This document shows positions 46,048 to 61,400 of a stretch of 64,000 nucleotides of DNA, piece after piece. The position numbers were made by a program, and so were the translations under genes. The stretch is from positions 496,001-560,000 of the forward strand of contig JAQGDQ010002372.1 of assembly GCA_030141605.1 (NCBI GenBank), written 5' to 3'. Numbering within the stretch: the first letter of the stretch is position 1; each line of letters opens with the position of its first letter. The stretch is from Tubiluchus corallicola. Lineage: Eukaryota; Priapulida; Priapulimorpha; Priapulimorphida; Tubiluchidae. The notes below the pieces were generated by a model. That model ran no database searches. It worked only from the letters and a program-made list of their open reading frames with translations, and had not been told where the DNA came from.

Positions 46048-48074
46048 TGCGTGCATCTTTTGGATAAGTAGTGACATAACGATAACTGAATAAAGTTTTT
46101 GTTTATTAAATTCGTGAAAGCATATCATTAATTTTGCAGTCGATCTTCCAAGGAAATATTGTTTCTTGTTTGACATGCTCCATAAGCTTCAACGATATTG
46201 AATGTCAGTGTTACAGTAGCAGTAATTAGTGTAAATATACGGCTTCAGTTTATCATTACTGTCTACCGGTAATGTTACCAGATGTTTAGCAGACCGTTTC
46301 CGTAATAATGATGCTTGATATCAACACATTATTTTTAAATTAGAACCAAAGGTGTAACGTAGACTCATACAGCAGCACTTGAGTGATTATTTACAGTGAT
46401 GAGTTATTGATTAATTAGACAGTACTTTTCTGCCTGCTAATGAAATGAAACTCATTATTAATTGCTGTTATATTATATACGCAAACGAGATTTAATTTTT
46501 GTAAGATCTGCAATTAAATATTTCTAATAAAATAACAGCATAAAAGTCTGCACTTATCTACAGACTACACTAGGTTTACATTTTGCATTATCGCGCATCT
46601 CTTCTACATGCCGTAATTAAGATAATAATCAAGTATTATAGAGTTGCTCGAAATGAAAAGTATCATTTGCAGAACACTGATTTCAGTAACAAATCAACAT
46701 GTGTGTACTACCCGAATTATAAAATAAACAATTGTTTATTTAAAATTTCTTGTACATGTGTGTACAGCACAAAACTAACAACTGAGTAAACGAAGCAACT
46801 TAAAGTACATCAACAGCGTAAAGTGACTCTACAAATACTAAATAAATATAGGTAAGAACTCCATAAAGCAGTACTTGGGAAAAATTAAGCAAAGATAATA
46901 TAAAGAAACTCCTACACTACAAGCACATAATGTTCAAGATTTATTGATCAAGTCTGTCTATAATGCCATCATAATTTCTCAAGCATTCATATTATACACT
47001 AACAACGCTCGTTTAATGTGCCGTTAAATCGTGATTACGCGACAGGTTAGAAAAATGCAGCACATTTTCACTTTAAAATCTCAGAAGTAATAACGAAAGG
47101 ATGCAAGAAGAGACAACAAAAGAGAAGTGACATTACAGCAAGCCTATATTTAGCACATCAATTAATAAACGCCCTAAACAATAAACCCGTAAACCTGTTT
47201 TTCAAACGGCGGCGCAAGCGACATCAAAAGCGTGCACAAATAATTGAATGTTTTATCCATGCAAGCTTGATATGACAGGTTAATAATTGCAACAAGGATT
47301 TAATAATGGAGTAACCCGACTAGACTATCATAGGTAGAGGACTACAGACTTCGCTACAAACACTAAATTTTAATTAATTTGCTGAAGACTTGGCATGATT
47401 TTTTGTAACTGCAGTAATAAAATTAAAATTTTTTACCTAGCTGTTTGCAATAAAATCAAATTTTCGGCCTATACAAACTTGGCAAAATTATGTAAAGTAA
47501 AATATCATATACAGTATTTAATTTTCTCAATAATTTTTTGCAAATAATTTTCTCTGTCTAACGAGTTAAAAGAACTAGAAAATAAAGATTGTTGCGAATC
47601 AAACTGCATAAGACGCAATTAGCTTCAAACTGCATATAAGGCTTTTAAGACTGAATCAACTCACTAACAAGATGTAAGAAGCTTACTATTTCCGTAAGCA
47701 CTTTGCTATTTTCAAAATTCTACTAACTGCAGCTTACAATCGAAAACTTCTCTTGAAAACGTCGCTCATAAAGAAATTTGACAATCCCGTTTTTCTTCAC
47801 AACGTTTAAGATTCGTGTAAAATTTTGCGCAAATTCACCAGTGCTTTGACGATGATCGCTATTTTAGTTCAAACAAATCACAGTCCATAGAAAATCTATT
47901 GGAAACAAAAACAGATTTAAACGCCTTCGCGCTCCAAGTTTAGAAAAAGGAGGGTTTCAGAGAGAAAACTGATAAGTATAATTGTTTTCCCGTGCTGATA
48001 AACAAAAATGGATCAAATACAGACCATATGTATCACATGAAAGTATTAATAAAGCTTATAGTTACTCGTTGAAA
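46048..48074. other. Intergenic stretch, no gene seen
   Basis: AT-rich sequence between the pyrimidine tract and the 3' end of the ABCG gene. No coding, RNA gene or mobile element was recognised. Confidence 0.4.
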
Positions 48075-48076
48075 CG

Positions 48077-48082
48077 TTTATT
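48077..48082 (-). promoter_or_regulatory. Polyadenylation signal AATAAA of the ABCG gene
   Basis: On the - strand AATAAA lies about 93 bases beyond the ABCG stop codon (48177-48175), followed by a T-rich stretch. It defines a short 3' UTR. Confidence 0.65.
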
Positions 48083-48174
48083 TGATAGTAGTAAGTACAT
48101 CAAAACGCAATTTGTAATTTTCATTTTTCAATTAAACTTTCAAACCGTGTCGTTGTGAGGCACAACCTTGGTTG

Positions 48175-51100
48175 CTAAGCGGCTTTCTTTGCCCGAAAGA
48201 GCAAGATTAAATAACCGATCAGTCTATATAGAACCATCAGAGCAAGCAACAATCCTATGTCTTTAGCAAAATTATCCTGTAAATTGTAAAGAAATGAAAA
48301 ATTACTTGTTCACATTATTTAAATTAATTGTACAAGTACTAGTATATGAATACAAATGAATTCGAATACATATGAATACATAGCTTTTTATTAAACTAAA
48401 ATATTATTGTCATTATTGTCATTGAATCAAACATTACGTCGAGAATGGCGCCACATGCCAGTTATTAACTGATACATGTGTAGTAACCCTCAACAAGTGA
48501 TAGGCCTAAGAGCCTTTGTGATTCTGGTTTACGGACAGTTCAGTTTCTTGTATAATATATCTATTACATGAACTTGGATCTAGATTCAAAAATGTGAAAT
48601 CAGAACTTTGGAAGACGTCGGTTCTGTAAATTTTTTGACGTTTGACATTTGACATTATTTCCACTATATCTCGGCTGTATGAGGAAAAGAGTGCCCTTGA
48701 TGATCTTGTTAAAGTACATATGCCTATGTTAAACAGATGCAATATAAGACAGCCATAAATATTTGCCTGTCATCGTTACCATTATATTTCCATTATACAT
48801 TTTTTCACCTAAATTTGATATAAATAGTACCAGTATTATTTTACAGAGTTGAAATTTACCTGGTCATAGCCAAAAAATTGGAGAACTTGCTTCCCGTCGC
48901 GTATACAAGTTGTATCATTGCGAAGACAAGCTGAAACAATTTAGCAAGTTTTGAATTTATAATTAAGTTTTTGAGAAACAGCAGAATTAATAAACGACTC
49001 ATTTAGTGTGTAACAGCATGTTATACAAAAACCAAACTTACCAATTTCTTTTATATCCTTCCACTGGTTGATGTTCAAAGCTTCATTGCCATGTTTGATT
49101 ATGCTAAAGTACTCTATCCATTTAAAGTATACAGGGATTGATCTATATAGAAAAAATAAAGATACAGCGTTTCAACCACTGCGGGACAAATAAAAGTTCA
49201 TATGTCTCAATTACAACTTCATGGGTTAACAGATGTCAATTCATCTACAGTGTATCTCTATAGAATATTATCTATAAATGGTTGCTGCGGACTGTCAGCA
49301 AGTTTGACAATCTCAGGCACTAATCGCCTGTAGTTACAAATCTGATACAAAAATTGAGACAACGGTTAAATTTGCAGAGGCAAGGTCGATTTAAAACGAA
49401 CTACAGGCGTCTTCTGCCTATCTATGCAGATCATTCTTAGTTTACTCAAAGTGAGCTTATTTACTTTTGGCATGGTTCTGTGTATATTAGCATAACTACC
49501 CGGCAAGCAGCAGATCTTGGGTTCAACTCCCACTGAAGAGCTCCCACTTGTAAAACAAGCCCAGAAACTAATAATACTGATTCAGCACTACATTAAGGTA
49601 CGTTTGGTAAGTAAGGAATCTAATCCACGTTTAGTTCTTTTTTCAAAAATTATGTTCTCCAAACAATCCAACCAGTGTTACAATAAACATTTAACAAGTA
49701 ACATACAAGCTAGACTATGCTACCAATAATCTAAAAACACTGTGATTCGAAAGTGATTGTAATTAAATTTATAAAGATATAAATTTATTATAAGTTATAT
49801 CTGTATAAATTTATAAGAATATAAACTTACTCTAAATTTAAATTAAAACCTCCGACCACAAACAGTAACAGCATGACGGGAGAACCAGCAGCCATGACAA
49901 CTTCGTAGTTTGATGAGCAACAAGACAACATGTAACCTAATGAAAGTACATATTTTGTATTTATTCTAGTAAAATATTAAGTATTGAAGTATGAAGCCTC
50001 TCAGCCCGAAATATCCACAGATCGGCGCTGAAGTCTGTCAGCTAACCCTTAACCTCTTTCAGTGTCTGTAGTCTTTCACATGTGGCAACGAAACTGCCAC
50101 CCACAAGGCAACTTGCACCTTTTTACTACATGTGTTGCAATAGATGAACTTGATGAGACCATAAAATGCTGCTAATCAAATAAATATGATCAGGAAAGAT
50201 ATAGATATAAAAACCAATAAAGAAAAACGACAGGAGCGAACATTTGATTCGATTTGATTTAACCCTACATTTCAAACATAAGGTCATGATGCAAAATATT
50301 CACTAGACGATGAAATTGTCAAACAAAACACTAATGATGAATGAAAAACGCACATAAACATAGATTTCTAGATATGTACAAAGATCAAAATTTTAACTAA
50401 ATATCTTTAGTTAACTAAACTAAACTATAGAAAAAATAGTCTCAATATTCGTGGGTAAAGAATCTTGCCCCAAATTATTAATGATGGGATTGAATCTTCT
50501 ATCATTATACAACTTTACCGCCTTTTACAAAAACGTTTTTACTGTTCTGGATTCTAATCTACAACGTATACGTCATGTATCAAAATAAGATTAGCCTATG
50601 GCTGATAGTTATTGCATTCGATACTTGCGAATATCTCGTCTGTAGCATTTTACTTTTAAAGATTGTAATTGTAAGAACGTCGCCAGAGTTAACTTACTTA
50701 TTGCTACAGCGGCATCCGACGTCAAAATTATTACTCCTACGCAGGTGAAGAAATGAAAGGCAGAAGAATACAAACCTGAAAGATATATTACAAATGATTT
50801 TATAGTAGTAGAAATAATCTTTATTAACACAGTAAATAAATCATTGCGGGTGAATTTTACAAAAAAACTCTAAAACAAACAGAGGTACGTTTATGACAAT
50901 GTGTCTAATAAATAACAAATTTTCAACTTGTCGATACACGTTTAAAGCCATATATGCAATAATCAAAAAAGTTTTTTGAAATTAGTAATGTCCATATGAT
51001 TATCTTTTTTCCTCATTTCCTTTGTTTTAGAGCACTTCCACACAAAGTGGTTCAGTTTTGTACACTCTTACAGGTACACAACCTTTGATTACGTGGGATT

Positions 51101-54100
51101 CTTGACCAGCGGCTAATTTCTATTGTCACCGTATGAACAAACCCTGTACGTTGATACTCTCCTGGCGCTCGTCCATCAGAATGTACCTCTTATGAACAAT
51201 GGCAGTTTAATTCAAGACGAAGTTCCAAGTTTTGCCTGGCTGACTCTTTGAGCTTAACAATGCCTAGTTACATCAGTTAAACACTGTCACTACAATAATC
51301 AGCTAAACAGAACTTAAAAAAGTAGATGGACACTCACCAATCATAAAATAGTCTATGACAACATAAATTAATGGCACGGTAGCAAAAAATGGCAGCTGAA
51401 AGAAAGAAAAAACTCAAATAACAAAACAAGTTTTAACTTATGCAAGTCTCCCGTTTGAATTGCAGACCAGTTCCCATGGCAGCGTGAAATACAAAAAACC
51501 TATATTTTTTACTGTGGATTTTATGGGAAACCACTGGTCATCAGCTTAAAAAGGAGGCTTGCAAATGTTAATCAATTGGTCAATTAACATTACATATTTT
51601 TCTTTTATTTATTTCACATAAACAGCTCATATATAAACAGCTAACAATCGAATGAATTACACAAATCAATAAAATAAAATAAAAGAGAAGGAATGGCAAA
51701 ATAATTACTGGCCTAAATGTATTCGGCCAGGTTGGGGAATAGGTTCTCGCACAGAGCGGACGTGTGTACAAGTCGTCTCGTGTTGCTAATAAGGCTATAC
51801 TTGGCAGGCAATTAGTGTTATATACCTGTACAGCTATATAGGCTACAGTATGCAGAAACTTTAAATTATTTTCACTACTTTTAACTTTAAATTATTTACA
51901 ACAGTGAGTGGTATTTTTGTGAGTACTTAAAGTAATGTCTGGGGCAACAAGAAAATATTGTCAAACGTGCACACAACGAAGACCAAATTTGAAAATATGA
52001 GAGAACGTTTGGTGCATTGAAATATGTGACACTAAAGCCAAAAATCAAAGAAGCCAGAGCAGCAATACGTGTTCTAAATTTAGTGAAGGTAAAACGTTTT
52101 GTATAGAAGATTTAGCGTTGTTAGAAATCAAAGGGCAGTCAAAGTGTTTAGGCGTTTGTATATCTGTAAGGTATTTACAGTAATTACTGTCGGCTAGACC
52201 AATTGTACATAAGAAGGAGTTATAACCTCTGCCAAGTAAAAGGTTGAGCGCAAGGGATTCTAAGCTTCTGCCATATCTACCAGTTGGTAGACCAGGGCTG
52301 TGAGAGAAGACATAGCATTTTCTGTATTCCTTCCGTTAAAAAAAGCCTCTGAATCGTATTATGCGGTTCCAGACGGCCATTTATCGAGATCTGCCCTGAG
52401 TGGATTAGCACTTTCAGCATTACGTTCGTTCAACCACATAGCTTACGTTTTCGTTTCTTGCTATACCAATGTTTTTTATAGTCCTCAGAAAAAATTTAGT
52501 TGCTGTTAAGTTACTTGTCAAAAAGTGCTTATGAAAAACACTGTTATTTAGTTCCCGCTCCATTGATAAGATATTGTCTTTAACCAAGTCTTCACCTGAT
52601 CGGGACAGTGACTTTAAAATGAATCTGCAAACATTGGCTGAGAACAAAATATCCAAAGGGGGAATGCCACACATACGCTCAACCAAATCTTTGGCAGGAT
52701 TTTAACCGACACCCACTGCAGTTTTCAGATATGTGGGTGGCAACAGTGGTTATCCAAGCTTTTGTTTTCTGCCCTAATGCCTTTTTGTTAGTTCGTTCAT
52801 CGTGAAGTCGCTATTGTATTAGCTGCTGTCATTATCAATGTACTGAAAGTTTTTCATGTTCTCTTCAATTTCCTGAAACCAACGAGTATCATAGCCTGCT
52901 GCCTTTATATGTTTCCCCAGTAAAGAAAGTGCGAAATAAAACGTCACATTTTTCTTCATCACCGGCATAGTAATTTCCGTTTACTTTTAAAATATCAATG
53001 TTTTGTTGGGCCTGTTTAGTAAATACACTGTGATATGTCTTCCAGAAATCTTTACCTTTTTCCACGTTTAGATTAGACGCATTGCGGATGTATTTGTCTC
53101 GTGTTGTATATTGCTATCAAAGAGATAATGTATTCAACCTTGTTCTCGTAGTGAGAAAGACGTAAATATTTCTTGCGCGCCGCCCTGGGGTTTTTAGACA
53201 GACCTAATAATGCTGAATTCCAAAACGGCTTACTGTATTTTGATATCCGTTTGTTAATTAACGATCTTGCGTTTGCTTCTATAACAGTATTTAAAAAAGC
53301 TGCCTGACCTTGTCCGCATTATCTGCGTTTAAAAGTGTAATAAATTCCGGAAACTTTGCTCTTATATTATGCTCTAAAGCACTAGACTACTGTACCCAAT
53401 TACCATTTTTCAAGTCGTTTACTGTGCGGGTATAAGCACTATTAGTGTTGCACCAATCAAACATACTAAAATGGGATAATGACCCATTAGTGGGGCACTA
53501 GTAAACAATTCTGTTTTTTTTTGTCCACATACTGCCTCATCAAATGGGCAGTAAACCCAGTTGAACATAAAATGAGATCTATAACACTGTTGCGAGACAC
53601 ATATTGGAAAGTTGGCTCACTAAAATGCTTGATGTAAAATACGCCCGTGCTCATTTGAGTCTTTGTCCCAAAGAAAATTTCGAGCGTTAACATCACCAAC
53701 AGCTAATACACCGCACAAACTTTGCTGATCTGCAAAATCGAGTGCTTTTTGAAAGTTCAAAGTAAACGCTTTCATCAAGCATGATTGGCTTGGTTTGCTG
53801 TACAATGAGCTGACTAAAAACTTTTTACTTCCAAAATGTAGGAGAACCCAAATCACATCCAGTTCTCGTGATTCCAGTTCAAAGACTCTGCAAGCAGTTA
53901 TACTATGTCTGACGAGAACAGCAGCTCCTCCTGAGTTTCCTTGAGACGGTTTAACGTATGAATTGTGATTTTTTAAAGAAGTTTTCTTATTCGCCCTTTA
54001 TTTTATTTCTTGTAAGGCAATGATGTCGAATTTGCGCAAGTTAGCATAATTGTCTAAGGCGCATTGTGACCTGTCTGAAAAACAATTTATGTTTACTTGA

Positions 54101-57100
54101 CAATATGACTTAGATAATTATGCGAATTATTAACCATTGTTAGGGTTTAATCGGTTTATCTCATCTATATAAGCTGGACATTTCTTGTTCCACGTTGCGT
54201 GTTGGTCACCACAATCAGACAATTACATGAGCTTGTCTCGTGTTTAGAAGAGCACCTGCCACATTTTGCTGGTTCTTTGCACCGTTTGGCGATGTGACCA
54301 AATTCTTGGCATTTGTAACACCGCAATGGATTGCGTTTTTGTACAAACGTTTCTACACCGCAGATCATCTGACCAATCGCTATCCTGTTAGTGGAACCAC
54401 ATTCGCAACCTCCTTATAACAAATCCTTGCTTTGAGGTTATTAATCTATAGTGCCAAGAAAGCTAATAGAAAACTGTATAACTTTTTGTTGACTTTCAAA
54501 AAGCGTATGGACAACGTTAAAAGAGGTGTTCTAATTAAAGTACTAAAACAATACGGTTTGTTGCAAAACGATGTTGAAAGCAAATCGTGCGTATGTAACT
54601 CAGGGTATTTTAGGAAACAAAACTTTTTGTTCAAATTGTGCCGTGAAACAGGGTTCACCCAGCTCATGTACCCTTTGTATTTACGCAAATCCACTAGTGC
54701 GCACGTTAAAAGCTCTAGGGCAAGATGGTTGGTAGCTCACTATATTTATTTGCGGTCTGTGATTACAGCTGATGCTAAGATGAGCTCTGTAGTTGCAAAT
54801 CGCTTAGAGGTCAAGCAATCCCATGTACTTAAGTTTCGCACATTCACAGATAAAAATAAAGATTACCCTTTTTGGGTCAAGAAAAAAGTTTTAGATTCTG
54901 CCCTACTAGCAGGTGTTTTTACAGCAGTGAAACCGGGAATTACGAAAATATATCAGCTCAGTCACAAACCATTAATGCAATGTTTCCACATCGCAAGAAA
55001 TGTTAACTCAAACCTAGCAAAGTATCTTGCCAATTAACCAGCCGGCTGTCACATAGATTATTTTATCTAGTGATCCCGAAAAATTGATAGATACAACTAG
55101 AGCTAGTGCCTCATCAAAGAGGATGACGTATAAACAATTAAATCCCACCCTAAAGCCACCTATGATTCCATGCAATATTGTCGAAAAATTTTATAATGTA
55201 AATTTATTTTTATTATTAACGTTGTTAAAATATTGCGTTTATATAGATCATGTATGTGGAATATTACTTCACATGCATGGTTCTTTAGTGTAGGGAAAAC
55301 GCATGCGGTTTGCTTGCGAGCGCATGATGTTCAACCCTGTGCGAAACTATACTAACGTTTTTTACGGCTTTCAATTCTTTAGCATAGCGGATACGCCGTT
55401 GGTTTAGGTACAGACACAGGCATACGCAGTAAACAAATCGGAATCACTATCACTTGGAGAAGGAGAGGAACCGTGGCTTTATGAACAAGACACATTTAAA
55501 TAAAACATCTTTTTGCAGAATATCATATACGCACTGTTTTCTGTTTTGATGAAAAATACTTTCTAATACATTCATTTCTATTAAGCTACTTTTGGTATTC
55601 ATTAGTGCCACAAACTGCGATGAATTTCTCGTTACTTCCCAACTGACTAGATTAACTTTTTTAACAAACTGCTTTGGCTCTATGCTTTAAGTTTTACAGT
55701 TACTATCGAATCTGTTTTTTCGGAATTAGTTATTAAAGTTACAATCATTTAAATCTATCCTTTTTTCTCATCCGATTCTTTTCATATATATATAAACAGC
55801 GAACTGCATGTCTACCATCAACAATTCATTTTCATCTTCAACTTTGCATCATTTTTTCAATTTTAGCAAGTGCATGTACATGTAGAAGACAGAAATGAGC
55901 AATGTCGAGCTAAGGAATTCAATGATGTACGTTATACTGTATACTTCTAGCGGCCAAGTGCAATTACTTTGGCACAAGACCGTTCGAGCGGGCAAGAACA
56001 GACGCCAGGCAAGGTAAAATTTTACTCATGCCTAATTAAATTTTGATAGGCCTACAACGACGTGTTATCAGTTTAACATAATCACGTAACAGTTGTTTGG
56101 TAATTTCGTTAACAAAGCGAATGTCAGAACGCATACCTGTGCAAACATTTTGCTAAGATAATACGTGTCAAGCCTATAGTCACCATTAAAGTGTTCTCTC
56201 ATAATTATTAGACTCTCCTCGCAAAATACCTGAAAAATAGGTCAATTTTATGACGGCATCTTAGCAAAAAAGGTCCAAGTTAACCAAGTCATAAGGTGTA
56301 ATGTTAAAGTGGTAATAGTGTTTTTATCATACAGTCTGATTTTAAAGTTGTAATATTTCGTATACCAAAGTTAAGGAACGCTGCTTCTGGCGGTTTTTGA
56401 TTAAGACGTCCCTGAAATTCACTCTTTCATCTCAGATGAATTATCCTTAGTATACGCAACGTTGCTTTCCTGCCATAAGTAGTGTCAAAACAAGTATGCC
56501 CTATTAGCAAGTGCTCGCAGCGTACCTTACTATATAAACATAAACAAACTTGCAAATATGATACAAGTTATATTGTTAAAGCTAACGCAAGGCCTATACG
56601 CAACTATTTCGTTAAAGTAAAATATTTTCTATGAAACTGTGAAACAGCAAACATCTACTTGCCAGGAGAATTGAAAACATGTTCTGCATTAGAGTCATCA
56701 TGACCAAGAGAAGTACAAAACCGGAAATGTTTTGAATGGCTTCCTGATTTAATTTCTGTTGCAAGTACATCATTCCAACCATCACCGCATTTACCTGAAA
56801 AATTTGTGTTAAAACCGTTTTCATAAATAAATATTGTCTATAATTTATTAATATATCTAAACGAGAGTATACACTAGACCTGAGCTACTAAACGTACCTC
56901 TTATGAAATTTATTATGTTTCCTTTACAAGTTTAATTTGTCATATCTCAATTATCTGCAAAATTTTGTTTTTTGTTTGCTTATAATGGATAAAGCTCAGT
57001 AATAAACTCTACGACTACAACAAATAACCGAAATCAGTTCTGACACAGCAAAGTGGCGTCATCTGTAGAAAGTTTAGGTGAAATAATCGGTCCTGAAAAT

Positions 57101-58444
57101 AATTATAAGTCTGGTTGCATTCCTTGTTTAGACACTATATGAGCTTAGTTTAGCTTTTCGTAGTAATCCTACACTTTTGATTTGATTTGACAGGTAGAAT
57201 GTGACGGTGTAACTACATGTAGCATGTGATTGTGATCAACAGGGAAAGTCTGAAATTTCACTCCAATGACGTTTGTTTAGACTATCGGACATCTCTGTAA
57301 TGACTGAATGACATTCAGAGTTGTCATTCTTGATGTCATCCTGTCCTAGCAAGCGTCGCGCGTCTAGACCATCGCTTTTCCTGATGGAAAACAAAACTAA
57401 TCAACAAAAGCACTGTGGCCACATTAAGAAACAGACTTTTGATTGGGTAAATATCTCATCACAAAGCGCGTCACTCAAGAATTATACAATTTGAATTCAT
57501 CAGTATCGCATAAAGCGGTCATTCACGCGTGCACAGACTACCAGGAAAGCTTGCCACTCACTTTCACAACTAATCATCGGGTATACCCTACAATCTAAAC
57601 GGACATTAATTACCCATAATACTCACAAATAACACTTCAACATGCAGAAACTAGCGCTTCCTAATTACTGTTGTTCGAATAAAATCCAAAGTAAAGACAG
57701 TTTAAATATTCTACTCCTATAATTTATATGACAAAAAAAATTATAGTTGAAACCAATATTAAGCAGACCATAATTAAGCAGACTTACAATAGTTTGAATT
57801 ACAGTAATTTTAACAGCCTGTGGATCTCGAATCTCAGTGGTAAATGATCTTTGTGTGAGCGCCATCAGCTGCTTTAGCCAACTTGCTTTGTACCTGGGCA
57901 GTCAAAGGATATAATTTGTATGTGAAATATGCCAAAAGTTTTAACCTAATAAAACAAAGATTAAGACTTAATCGTAGATACTAATTGACGTTTTTATTCT
58001 TTCCTCAAAAGCATACATTAGAGAATGTATTGATGTTTTATTAGTGTTTAAGACAATAAATGTCAACCCTAATAAAATACTATTTATTATTAACTAGGTG
58101 TAAGACACATACTAGGATGGAAAATTAAATTAAGTCACTAATTATAATTAAGCTTTCATGTTTCAAATAACAATATACTTACGGCGATCCATAAACCAAC
58201 AGTTCACCAAACTGAAAAAACAAAATAAAATTGTATATGTACGAAAACATATAGTTACAAAAATATGAGTTTACTCTAGTCTATATTACATATTTGTTTA
58301 AGTGTAGTTGCTTCAGTTTAAGTGCAATAATTAAGAATAACTAAGAATTCTTACGTCATAGAGTTGCTTGTTCTCGTTGTCCTCCTTAATCACTTGTTTT
58401 ATTACTCCACGTTCTGCTGATATCTCAAATGCGTCGCAGATTTT
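48175..58444 (-). CDS. ABCG exons 8-18: linker and six-helix membrane domain
   Basis: Residues 287-607. The connecting helix (FEISAERG, 292-299) is followed by hydrophobic segments at about 348-372, 385-405, 437-455, 460-482, 495-513 and 579-600, fitting the six helices of ABCG proteins. The [10 protein letters not shown]-x-DTYYLSK signature after TM2 is present. The large outer loop carries INQW, then C552 and C559 flanking the glycosylation sequon NDT (555-557). The protein ends LLFRAKKAA with a basic cytoplasmic tail. Exon 11 (56794-56663) ends CTG/GCAAGT, a GC donor. The intron 56136-51396 contains two LINE remnants. Confidence 0.92.
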
Positions 58445-61400
58445 CTAAAAAATGTCCACACTCTTTACCATTCTTTGACTGATAGGCGCTTTTAGATTGA
58501 TCACGTTATATGCCATAAGCAAATTTTAAACTTGGGAAAGGGATTTTTTATGGTTATCGTGGTATTTAGACTTAGTTCGTAAACCATTTTAGCTGGACAC
58601 CAAACTTTTAAAACATTACAAAGCTACACACAACTATGTGGAAGTTAATGACAAATTTCAAATCGGTCAGTGATAAAATTATAGAATTTATAAAATTACG
58701 CCAAGGATAATCAGAAAGATGCCCAAAAATTTGGCGTTTCGAACCGAGGGCTCTCCAGTAATTAAGCTGTATAGTAATTAGGAGTTTAGTAATGAAAAGA
58801 AAGTTGCACGATTTTGCCACTGACAGCCGAAGAACTCTTCACGGGTTATAGCGATTACAAATTATAGTTCTTAATTATCTTAACTATCAATCCTGGTAAA
58901 TTTTTACACCCGTTTAATTTTTTTTACTCCTCATCCCTTTGCATAACCACGTTTATACTTCCATCAGAAATACACGAACCTCAATTTTATCTCTGCATTG
59001 CGTTTCTTTTGCCGGAATGACGGCTAGAATGTCCACATAATAGTCTGCAGGGTTGAATTTTGGGGGGCATCTCAAATTCAGACTATCAAAATATCCATGA
59101 AGAGCTTTCGTTGAACCCAAATATGCTACTCTGCCTTCTGCCATCAACAGCAGCCTGAAAACCGTAAACACCGTAACTTGAATGCAACATTATTCCTTCA
59201 TAACCTTCATTATCAGGAATCCAAAATAATAAAGGAATGGAATGTGTTTTTTGCTTTACGGGTTACCATCTGGTTTTTTAGCTGTGACTATTGCTAGTTG
59301 ATAACTTAATTAAAGTCACTTGAATTTTCAAGTGATGTTATGTAGTTTTATGGTTGTTAGAGGCTGAATAAAACCATGTAGCCAAATGTTGCAATTTTCA
59401 ATACAAATGTTTTCAAAACTAGTTTGGGCACCTTTTACCCTTCGTTATTCTCGAGCAAATCTGAAGTATGTGTACTTCGCATCCAAATCAACACATTTTA
59501 GAAAACCAAAAATCCATAAGCAAAACAAATTCATTTGGTAGTCTGGATAGGCAAAACTGGTACAATAAAGAAATCTATAACAGTCGTACTTTACCTGTCA
59601 AACATAGCGTACAATTCCGACGCAGGCTGATGTATGGTACACAGAATAGTTCGTCCTTTACTAGCCATGTCTTTCATGACCATGACAACATTTTGTGCCA
59701 TAAAAGAATCTAAGCCAGAAGTCGGTTCGTCACAAAACATTAACTTTGGGTCTGTTAACACCTAGTAATTAGAAAAAAGCTTAAATAAATTATGATTCAA
59801 CAGACGATGCCTCTAGATAGAGTTTAGTTTTGAGACGGCCATAGCCTTCGCTCTATTAGTATAGGAATACAATATTATCATAACTGATCAGCGACTGTAA
59901 CTCATATATTGAAAAATGCTGAGCGTGAGTTACAGTTTAAGCTTGCCATGTGGGTATATGAAGACAAACGTTGGATGCAAACAAGCAAAAATGTGTACAA
60001 TCTCATCTTATCTCAATTCTCTAATCTCCTATCTCTAATAAAAACACTGTTGGAATTTCAAGTTCCTAGTTCCTTTGGGTCACGGCTACTTTTGCCAACA
60101 TCCGAAAAGCTCTAACTGCAAATTGGATGTTCAAGTTGGTTTAAAAAAAGAGCTAAAGATTTGGCTAGTTTTGGTGGTATTGAACTCTTTAAAAATGCTT
60201 GATTATTGTTACTAAACTTAGAACATTCATTTGGTGCTAACAGAAAAGGGGATTTTCGTATATGTTTAAATACTATTTTTGTTCTTCCCCAGCATGTAAT
60301 GGCAACAAAATTGAGTTTTTATATAAAGGGTATGAACGGAATCCTATACATAAGAAAGCGTGAATAGGAATTTATACCTTCTAATATGTAGAACTCTGGG
60401 AATTCCCCTTTCTACAGGAATTTAATTTTTATTCCAATTCCATTCATTTTTCCACAAAAGGTATTCTCATAGGAATTCCACCGAATACCCATACATAAGA
60501 AATTAAAGTTAAGCATGCATGCTTTAAATAAGAGCGTACGTACTTCACACGCAAACGCGAGACGTTTTTTCTCTCCTCCTGAAATGCCTTTCATTCTGCC
60601 AGGAATACCAATCAGCGTATTCTCGCATGACTTGAGACTAAACTGCAATATTTAATGAAATCGCTTTAGTTCATGTTCTGGCTTGAAACATACATAAAAT
60701 TTTCACTTTTCAGACCTTTTAGTTTTTTTATTTCATAGTTAGTATCATCGTAACTGAATAAGATGCTCAGATGACTATAAAATTAATATTAATTGCTGCA
60801 GTTTTTTAAAAGTAGCAGTATAAAAATTTTATAGTACTTCAAAAGTTTTTACGGGAAATCAGAGTTTCGCTTGAGAGAAAACTAGAGTTTCAAGCTGCTG
60901 TAATTTGCCTACTTTAAAACAAATAGAATTTTGTTCATATGTTGCGTGGAATTTTTTTGCACATGATAGCTTAAAAACGACATCTACTTTATTAGCCTTT
61001 TCTCCAAAATTTAGCAATTAAATGTAATAAATATTCGTTACTTCAATCAACGCCTCTTCTACTTTTTCCATACGCTGTTGGTAAGATAACTTTTCATCCA
61101 TCCTTAAAAGAGCCTATAAATTGAAGAAATGTTTATTAAAACCAGCCAATCATTCTACGTATTCTCCCAACTTTGCTTTTAAAATAGCAGAACAGAAAAG
61201 TTTTAAAATTCGGACTGTTATATCTTTGAGTTTTCTGTTGCTCACGTGAATTTTAAGGATTCACGGTGGTAAATGAAACGTCTGCTATAATACATTACAT
61301 ATAAAATGTACGGAGGAGGAAGATCAAGAGGTTGAGTAACACGAATGTGTGTGAATGAGTCTGTACTTCAATAAATAGGACCTTAGGTTCAACCTTGAAT

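Noticed and set aside
49490-49550. tRNA-like TGGGTTCAACTCCCA box
   Set aside because: It resembles a T arm, but the upstream half shows no acceptor or D arm; at most a degenerate SINE remnant.
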